From an uncultured Clostridia bacterium (GTDB lineage Bacteria; Bacillota; Clostridia; RUG12999), in contig CATIYX010000048.1 in NCBI GenBank assembly GCA_949739095.1, forward strand, positions 1-9,860: a stretch of 9,860 bases of DNA. Direction: 5' to 3'. Shown one piece after another: positions 6,673 to 9,860 of the stretch. The notes under the pieces are model-generated. The model saw only the letters and a program-made list of their open reading frames with translations, searched no databases and was not told the origin of the DNA. The position numbers were made by a program, and so were the translations under genes. Each line of letters begins with the position of its first letter. Positions within the stretch are counted from its first letter, which is position 1.

Positions 6673-6761
6673 AAATAAGAGATAATAGATAATAGAACAA
6701 AAAGCGGCGGCATATGCTGCACCCAGCTTATCTATTCATTCTTATCTTTTACCTCTTATCT
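6673..6761. repeat. AT-rich imperfect inverted repeat, MITE-like, next to tRNA-Leu
   Basis: Bases 6673-6692 and 6742-6761 are complementary at 17 of 20 positions, both arms being made of short purine-rich words such as ATAAGAG and AGATAA. They flank a 49-bp centre with a GC-rich core (GCGGCGGCATATGCTGC near 6704-6720). No transposase and no certain target-site duplication are seen. The layout fits a small non-autonomous palindromic element. Confidence 0.5.
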
Positions 6762-6763
6762 TA

Positions 6764-6779
6764 GGCAAGTTTTCTTGCC
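6764..6779. other. Short hairpin abutting the tRNA 3' end
   Basis: GGCAAG (6764-6769) and CTTGCC (6774-6779) form a perfect 6-bp stem with a TTTT loop on the plus strand. It starts 7 bases after the encoded CCA of the minus-strand tRNA. The minus-strand side lacks a T-tract, so it may be a trailer-processing hairpin. Read on the plus strand it is followed by five Ts. Confidence 0.5.
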
Positions 6780-6785
6780 ACTTTT

Positions 6786-6870
6786 TGGTGCAAAGGAGGG
6801 GACTTGAACCCCCATGGATTGCTCCACACGCCCCTCAAACGTGCGCGTCTGCCGGTTCCGCCACCTTTGC
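6786..6870 (-). tRNA. tRNA-Leu (anticodon GAG)
   Basis: The acceptor arms GCAAAGG and CCTTTGC pair fully, followed by discriminator A and an encoded CCA (6786-6788). The anticodon stem is CACGT with GCGTG around the loop TTGAGGG, giving anticodon GAG, which reads CUC and CUU leucine codons. A long variable arm (TGGA-GCAA-TCCA) marks it as a class II tRNA, and the T arm has GTTCAAGTC. The molecule is 85 nt with CCA. No duplicate of its 3' end, as expected for an integration site, is seen nearby. Confidence 0.97.
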
Positions 6871-6894
6871 ATATAAATAGATTGTAACAGTATT

Positions 6895-6922
6895 ATTATA
6901 CCATAGAAGATTGATTTGTCAA
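6895..6922 (-). promoter_or_regulatory. Consensus promoter of tRNA-Leu
   Basis: On the minus strand TTGACA (6917-6922) and TATAAT (6895-6900) are both perfect and 16 bp apart, with TATGG directly before the -10. The start would be near 6888, about 18 bases before the mature tRNA 5' end. This is the strongest promoter in the window, as expected for a stable RNA gene. Confidence 0.92.
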
Positions 6923-6977
6923 GAGATAAAACCATTTTTTCGTTCAATTTGAAAGAAACTAATATTTTATGCCATAA

Positions 6978-7012
6978 GCAGTGCGTCCAAATACCAGCCC
7001 CGGACGCACTGC
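6978..7012 (-). terminator. Terminator-like hairpin after malic enzyme
   Basis: GCAGTGCGTCC (6978-6988) pairs perfectly over 11 bp with GGACGCACTGC (7002-7012), with a 13-nt loop. It lies 41 bases past the malic enzyme stop and before the tRNA promoter. The minus-strand tail has only TT followed by mixed sequence, so efficiency is uncertain, but position and stem strength fit a terminator. Confidence 0.7.
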
Positions 7013-7053
7013 ATTTCTTTCCATCCATATATTTGTGTAGCTCCCTATATACC

Positions 7054-8226
7054 TTAGATTCTGGCAACACCCGTTTTGCGCGCCGCTTCCGCTACCGCTT
7101 TTGCCACAGCTGGCGTCACTGCTTTATTAAATGGGTCCGGAATGATATAATCTGCCGCCAACTCTTCATCCGATACAATCTCTGCAATCGCTTTTGCCGC
7201 CGCAATTTTCATTTCATCGTTAATATCGCTTGCTCGAACATCCAATGCACCGCGAAAAATGCCCGGAAATGCCAGAACATTGTTAATTTGGTTGGGGAAA
7301 TCGCTGCGCCCTGTTCCCATCACCTTCACGCCTGCCGCTTTTGCTTCTTCCGGCATGATTTCCGGTACCGGATTCGCCATTGCCAACACAATGGGGTCTT
7401 TTGCCATTGTCTTTACCATCTCCGCCGTCAAAACACCTGGTGCGGATACACCAATGAACACATCCGCGCCCTTGATAACATCCGCCAATTGTCCCTTCTT
7501 CTGTTGTTTGTTGGACAGTTTTGCCATTTCTTCTTTTACAGCATTGAGATTTTCGCGCCCTTCATAAATCGCCCCTTTTGTATCACACAGAACCGCATTT
7601 TTCAATCCCATTTTCATCAGCAACTTTGTAATTGCGATGCCCGCCGCGCCACTGCCATTGACAACCACTTCCACCTCGGACATGTCCTTTCCCACCAATT
7701 TCAGCGCATTCATAATACCAGCCAGCGTCACTACAGCTGTTCCATGCTGGTCATCATGGAAAATCGGAATATCACATACTTCTTTTAATTTTTGTTCAAT
7801 TTCAAAGCAACGCGGCGCAGCAATATCTTCTAAATTAACACCGCCAAAGGAACCCGCCAGTAGTCTGACCGTATTCACAATATCATCAACGTCTTTCGAC
7901 CGGATACATAGCGGAAATGCGTCCACACCACCAAATTCCTTGAATAGTACACATTTTCCTTCCATCACAGGCATACCCGCTTCCGGTCCGATATCCCCCA
8001 ATCCTAGCACAGCAGTTCCATCCGTTACAACCGCTACTAAATTATGGCGTCTGGTATATTTATAGGATAAATCCACATCGTCCCGTATGGCTTTGCAGGG
8101 TTCCGCTACACCCGGCGTATAAGCAATTGCTAAATCTGCTTTGTCCGCCACCTGTGCACGGCTCACCACTTCAATTTTACCATTCCACTGCCCATGTTTC
8201 TGCATTGCCAATTCCTGATTGGTCAT
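7054..8226 (-). CDS. NAD(P)-dependent malic enzyme (oxaloacetate-decarboxylating)
   Basis: The 390-residue protein is the short bacterial malic enzyme, which oxidatively decarboxylates L-malate to pyruvate and CO2. It has the catalytic Tyr36 in AYTPGVAEPC and Lys91 in MEGKCVLFKEF. It also has the segment NLEDIAAPRCFEIE, the metal-binding FHDDQHGTAVV, the Rossmann nucleotide motif VVNGSGAAGIAI, and the conserved ANPVPEI and GRSDFPNQINNVLAFPG segments. The phosphotransacetylase-like C-terminal domain of the long MaeB type is absent. The start ATG 8226 has AGGAGG (8234-8239) 7 bases upstream. Whether it prefers NAD or NADP cannot be read safely from the sequence. It is a single-gene unit with its own promoter and terminator-like hairpin, divergent from pflB, and both enzymes act at the pyruvate node. 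Confidence 0.96.
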   Translation of the reverse strand: MTNQELAMQKHGQWNGKIEVVSRAQVADKADLAIAYTPGVAEPCKAIRDDVDLSYKYTRRHNLVAVVTDGTAVLGLGDIGPEAGMPVMEGKCVLFKEFGGVDAFPLCIRSKDVDDIVNTVRLLAGSFGGVNLEDIAAPRCFEIEQKLKEVCDIPIFHDDQHGTAVVTLAGIMNALKLVGKDMSEVEVVVNGSGAAGIAITKLLMKMGLKNAVLCDTKGAIYEGRENLNAVKEEMAKLSNKQQKKGQLADVIKGADVFIGVSAPGVLTAEMVKTMAKDPIVLAMANPVPEIMPEEAKAAGVKVMGTGRSDFPNQINNVLAFPGIFRGALDVRASDINDEMKIAAAKAIAEIVSDEELAADYIIPDPFNKAVTPAVAKAVAEAARKTGVARI

Positions 8227-8255
8227 CCTGCATCCTCCTCTTTTTTCAAACAGAT

Positions 8256-8314
8256 ATTGACGCTATCAATCTTCAAAAGTTGTTCGCACCCCAGAGATTG
8301 ATTTTGCCATCTCT
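8256..8314 (-). other. Malic enzyme leader with two small stem-loops
   Basis: Within the roughly 105-nt leader, AGAGAT/ATCTCT (8293-8298 with 8309-8314) and ATTGA/TCAAT (8256-8260 with 8266-8270) can form hairpins. They are short (6 and 5 bp) and match no riboswitch class I know. The leader may be plain untranslated sequence. Confidence 0.35.
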
Positions 8315-8339
8315 TTCATAACCTTTTACTTTCTTTTTT

Positions 8340-8368
8340 ATTATACACATATATATCATGCTTGTCCA
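8340..8368 (-). promoter_or_regulatory. Malic enzyme promoter
   Basis: On the minus strand TGGACA (8363-8368, one mismatch to TTGACA) is followed at exactly 17 bp by TATAAT (8340-8345). Transcription would start near 8333, giving a leader of about 107 nt. Confidence 0.8.
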
Positions 8369-8581
8369 TAGTGAAAACGTCAGATTTTAAGGAAATTTCT
8401 ATATTTGTGCACCATTGCCAAGGAATATTTACCATTTCCATTCTTTTCTCTTTTTTCTACCCCCAGCCATTCAAAAAGAGGGACGATTCCTTTTCCCGAT
8501 TACAACCTAGCACTTCTAATCTCCTTTATTCACCGGCATTTCAAAATATATACTAAAATAGTATGATAACGAAGAAATATT
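8369..8581. other. Intergenic region between divergent promoters
   Basis: No gene is supported here. Frames are short and lack ribosome-binding sites. The one clear structure is the dyad ATACTA-AAA-TAGTAT at 8550-8564, about 70-85 bp before the pflB start site, which could be an operator. A pyrimidine-rich stretch (8430-8465) has no assigned role. Confidence 0.5.
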
Positions 8582-8591
8582 TTGTATACAA
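8582..8591. promoter_or_regulatory. Perfect palindrome TTGTATACAA, possible operator
   Basis: This 10-bp perfect palindrome lies about 43-52 bp upstream of the predicted pflB transcription start. TTGTATACA also occurs at 2807-2815, just downstream of the transketolase start site. The GTATAC core resembles sites bound by some GntR-family regulators, which is only a suggestion. Confidence 0.4.
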
Positions 8592-8598
8592 TTTCCCC

Positions 8599-8627
8599 TA
8601 GGCAGGAAACAGAAACTATGTTATAAT
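8599..8627 (+). promoter_or_regulatory. pflB promoter with extended -10
   Basis: TGTTATAAT (8619-8627) is an extended -10 element. TAGGCA (8599-8604), a weak -35 with four of six matches, stands 17 bp upstream. The start would be near 8634, exactly where a 5' hairpin begins, giving a leader of about 158 nt. Confidence 0.75.
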
Positions 8628-8633
8628 ATATAC

Positions 8634-8755
8634 GAAAACAGAAAAGCGTGTTTTCTTTGTAACTATATTTACTTGCGGCTGTACCATAAGCCAAAAGTAG
8701 GATAAATGAAAAATAAGGTTGGCGGACAGTTTTTTAGACTATCCCCGTCATTTAT
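8634..8755 (+). other. Structured pflB 5' leader with three stem-loops
   Basis: Three consecutive hairpins are visible. The first is GAAAACA/TGTTTTC (8634-8640 with 8649-8655) at the predicted 5' end. The second is TACTT plus GGCT paired with AGCC plus AAGTA (8670-8699). The third is ATAAATGA/TCATTTAT (8702-8709 with 8748-8755) closing a 38-nt loop. The third is AU-rich and followed by TTTTTA, so it could be a weak attenuator. No known riboswitch consensus was recognised. Confidence 0.5.
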
Positions 8756-8822
8756 TTTTATAGATATTTCAGAAAAGGAGTGTTATAATAGATGGAAATT
8801 CGTGTCAGAGATTTTATTGTAG
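8706..8822 (+). CDS. Possible 38-residue upstream ORF overlapping the pflB start
   Basis: ATG 8706 opens a 38-codon frame (begins MKNKVGGQFFRL) that ends at TAG 8820-8822, inside pflB. A weak AGGA lies 4-5 bases before the ATG, and the ATG itself sits in the third leader hairpin. I recognise no protein family, and the product is probably just a chance frame. If translated it would affect loading of ribosomes on pflB. Confidence 0.2.
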   Translation: MKNKVGGQFFRLSPSFIFIDISEKECYNRWKFVSEILL

Positions 8823-9860
8823 ACAACTATACACCGTATGATGGAGATGATAGTTTTCTCGCTTCGCCAACAGAAAAAACGCAAAAACTTTGGGACAAAG
8901 TGAAAGACCTCATGCAGCAGGAAACCAAAGCTGGTGGCGTGTTGGATATTGATGAAAAAACCATTTCCACCATCACTGCCCACGATGCTGGTTATATTGA
9001 TAAAGATTTGGAAGATATCGTTGGTCTGCAAACAAACGCGCCGCTTAAACGTGCTATTATGCCGTTTGGCGGAATTCGTATGGTGCGCTCTTCTTTGGCT
9101 GCTTATGGTAAGGAAATGGACCCACGCGTAGAGGATATTTTCAAATATCGCAAAACACACAATGACGGAGTATTTGATGTTTATAGTGAAGAAATGCGCA
9201 AAGCGCGCCATACCGGTGTTATCACAGGTCTGCCAGACGCTTATGGGCGTGGACGTATTATTGGCGACTACCGTCGCGTGGCACTTTACGGCGTTGATTT
9301 CTTAATTGAGCAGAAAAAGAAAGCAAAAGATGCACATTCCAAAGGACGTATTGACGGCAATAAAACACGCGAAATTGAAGAAATGGCGGAACAAATCCGT
9401 GCTCTTGGCGAACTCAAGGAAATGGCAGCCAAATATGGCTATGATATTTCGGCTCCTGCACAGGATACCAAAGAAGCCATTCAGTGGGTTTATTTCGGTT
9501 ATTTGGCAGCTGTCAAAGAACAAAATGGCGCAGCCATGTCCATTGGACGTATTTCCACATTTTTAGATATTTATGCAGAAAAAGACCTGAAAAGCGGCAA
9601 ATATACAGAGGAAGAGATTCAGGAAGTCGTTGACCATTTTATTATGAAATTGCGCATGGTGCGTTTCCTGCGTACCCCTTCCTACGATGAACTGTTTTCC
9701 GGCGACCCGACTTGGGTCACAGAATCTATCGGCGGTATGTGTCTGGACGGTCGTCACATGGTAACAAAAATGTCCTACCGTTTTCTGCATACGCTGGTAA
9801 ATCTAGGTCCCGCACCGGAACCCAATCTGACCATTCTGTGGTCCCCCAGCCTGCCACAGA
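8792..9860 (+). CDS. pflB: Pyruvate formate-lyase / formate C-acetyltransferase (3' partial)
   Basis: PFL is a glycyl-radical enzyme that converts pyruvate and CoA to acetyl-CoA and formate in anaerobic fermentation. The first 356 of about 750 residues are in the window and the frame runs off the end. ATG 8792 is preceded by AAAAGGAG (8773-8780) at 11 bases. The N-terminus VRDFIVDNYTPYDGDDSFLA, the SHDAGYI-like ITAHDAGYI, IVGLQTNAPLKRAIMPFGG, and GLPDAYGRGRIIGDYRRVALYG are near-identical in pattern to E. coli PflB, including the arginine expected to bind pyruvate. RTPSYDELFSGDPTWVTESIGG and GPAPEPNLTILWS close the visible part. The catalytic Cys pair and the radical Gly lie beyond the window, so activity and the presence of an activase gene (pflA, usually next) cannot be checked here. 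Confidence 0.97.
   Translation, partial: MEIRVRDFIVDNYTPYDGDDSFLASPTEKTQKLWDKVKDLMQQETKAGGVLDIDEKTISTITAHDAGYIDKDLEDIVGLQTNAPLKRAIMPFGGIRMVRSSLAAYGKEMDPRVEDIFKYRKTHNDGVFDVYSEEMRKARHTGVITGLPDAYGRGRIIGDYRRVALYGVDFLIEQKKKAKDAHSKGRIDGNKTREIEEMAEQIRALGELKEMAAKYGYDISAPAQDTKEAIQWVYFGYLAAVKEQNGAAMSIGRISTFLDIYAEKDLKSGKYTEEEIQEVVDHFIMKLRMVRFLRTPSYDELFSGDPTWVTESIGGMCLDGRHMVTKMSYRFLHTLVNLGPAPEPNLTILWSPSLPQ

Noticed and set aside
6786..6870. tRNA-Leu as an integration site for a genomic island
   Set aside because: No integrase and no duplicated tRNA 3' segment is present in the window.
6756..7070. 104-residue minus-strand ORF covering the tRNA gene
   Set aside because: It runs through the tRNA, its promoter and the malic enzyme terminator; the WRNRQTR-like segment is translated tRNA sequence, a well-known annotation artefact.
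6916..7788. 290-residue plus-strand ORF opposite the malic enzyme
   Set aside because: It is antisense to a well-supported malic enzyme, is Cys-, His- and Phe-rich without any recognisable domain, and has no Shine-Dalgarno site.
8369..8384. CcpA cre site next to the malic enzyme promoter
   Set aside because: TGAAAACG at 8372-8379 matches only one half of the cre consensus; the other half does not match.
8634..8755. ZTP (pfl RNA motif) riboswitch upstream of pflB
   Set aside because: The conserved G- and C-rich core and pseudoknot segments of that class are absent, and that motif precedes folate and purine genes, not pyruvate formate-lyase.

Overview
The window looks like chromosomal DNA of an anaerobic, fermentative Bacillota, most likely a gut-type Clostridia (Oscillospirales-like). 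This rests on strong Shine-Dalgarno sites, SigA-type extended -10 promoters, a split transketolase, a RecD2 helicase, Mini-RNase III, pyruvate formate-lyase and a single-domain malic enzyme. Both ends cut through genes: recD2 lacks its 5' end and pflB lacks its 3' end. No 16S, phage, transposase or CRISPR sequence is present, so placement below class level is inference.

Left part (1-4802, + strand): recD2, a ComF-family phosphoribosyltransferase overlapping it by 4 bp, and mrnC 17 bp later form one tight unit for DNA and RNA processing. An extended -10 promoter then drives the two halves of a split transketolase. These are separated by an unusual 97-bp spacer holding two GC-rich hairpins with complementary loops, and the unit ends at a 12-bp stem terminator-like hairpin.

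Middle (4803-6790): a degraded zone. It has a GC-rich hairpin resembling a dispersed repeat, a frameshifted 5' remnant of what looks like a peptidase S51 / class-I glutamine-amidotransferase-like gene, and a solitary AT-rich B12-binding radical SAM gene on the minus strand whose stop codon lies inside that remnant. Beyond the radical SAM start come a strong bidirectional terminator and an AT-rich imperfect inverted repeat directly beside a tRNA-Leu(GAG) gene, which is on the minus strand with its own near-perfect promoter.

Right part (6870-9860): an NAD(P)-dependent malic enzyme (minus strand) and pflB (plus strand) are divergently transcribed from a 565-bp intergenic region. Each has a recognisable promoter. 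The pflB leader is about 155 nt long, with three consecutive predicted stem-loops and a possible small upstream ORF.

Taken together, transketolase (pentose phosphate flux), malic enzyme (malate to pyruvate) and PFL (pyruvate to acetyl-CoA plus formate) are central carbon functions of a fermenter. A 9-base word, TTGTATACA, occurs beside both the transketolase and pflB promoters and may be a shared operator. No clear new defence or mobile system is present. The most interesting unexplained items are the RNA-structure-rich leaders and spacers and the orphan radical SAM gene next to a broken gene.
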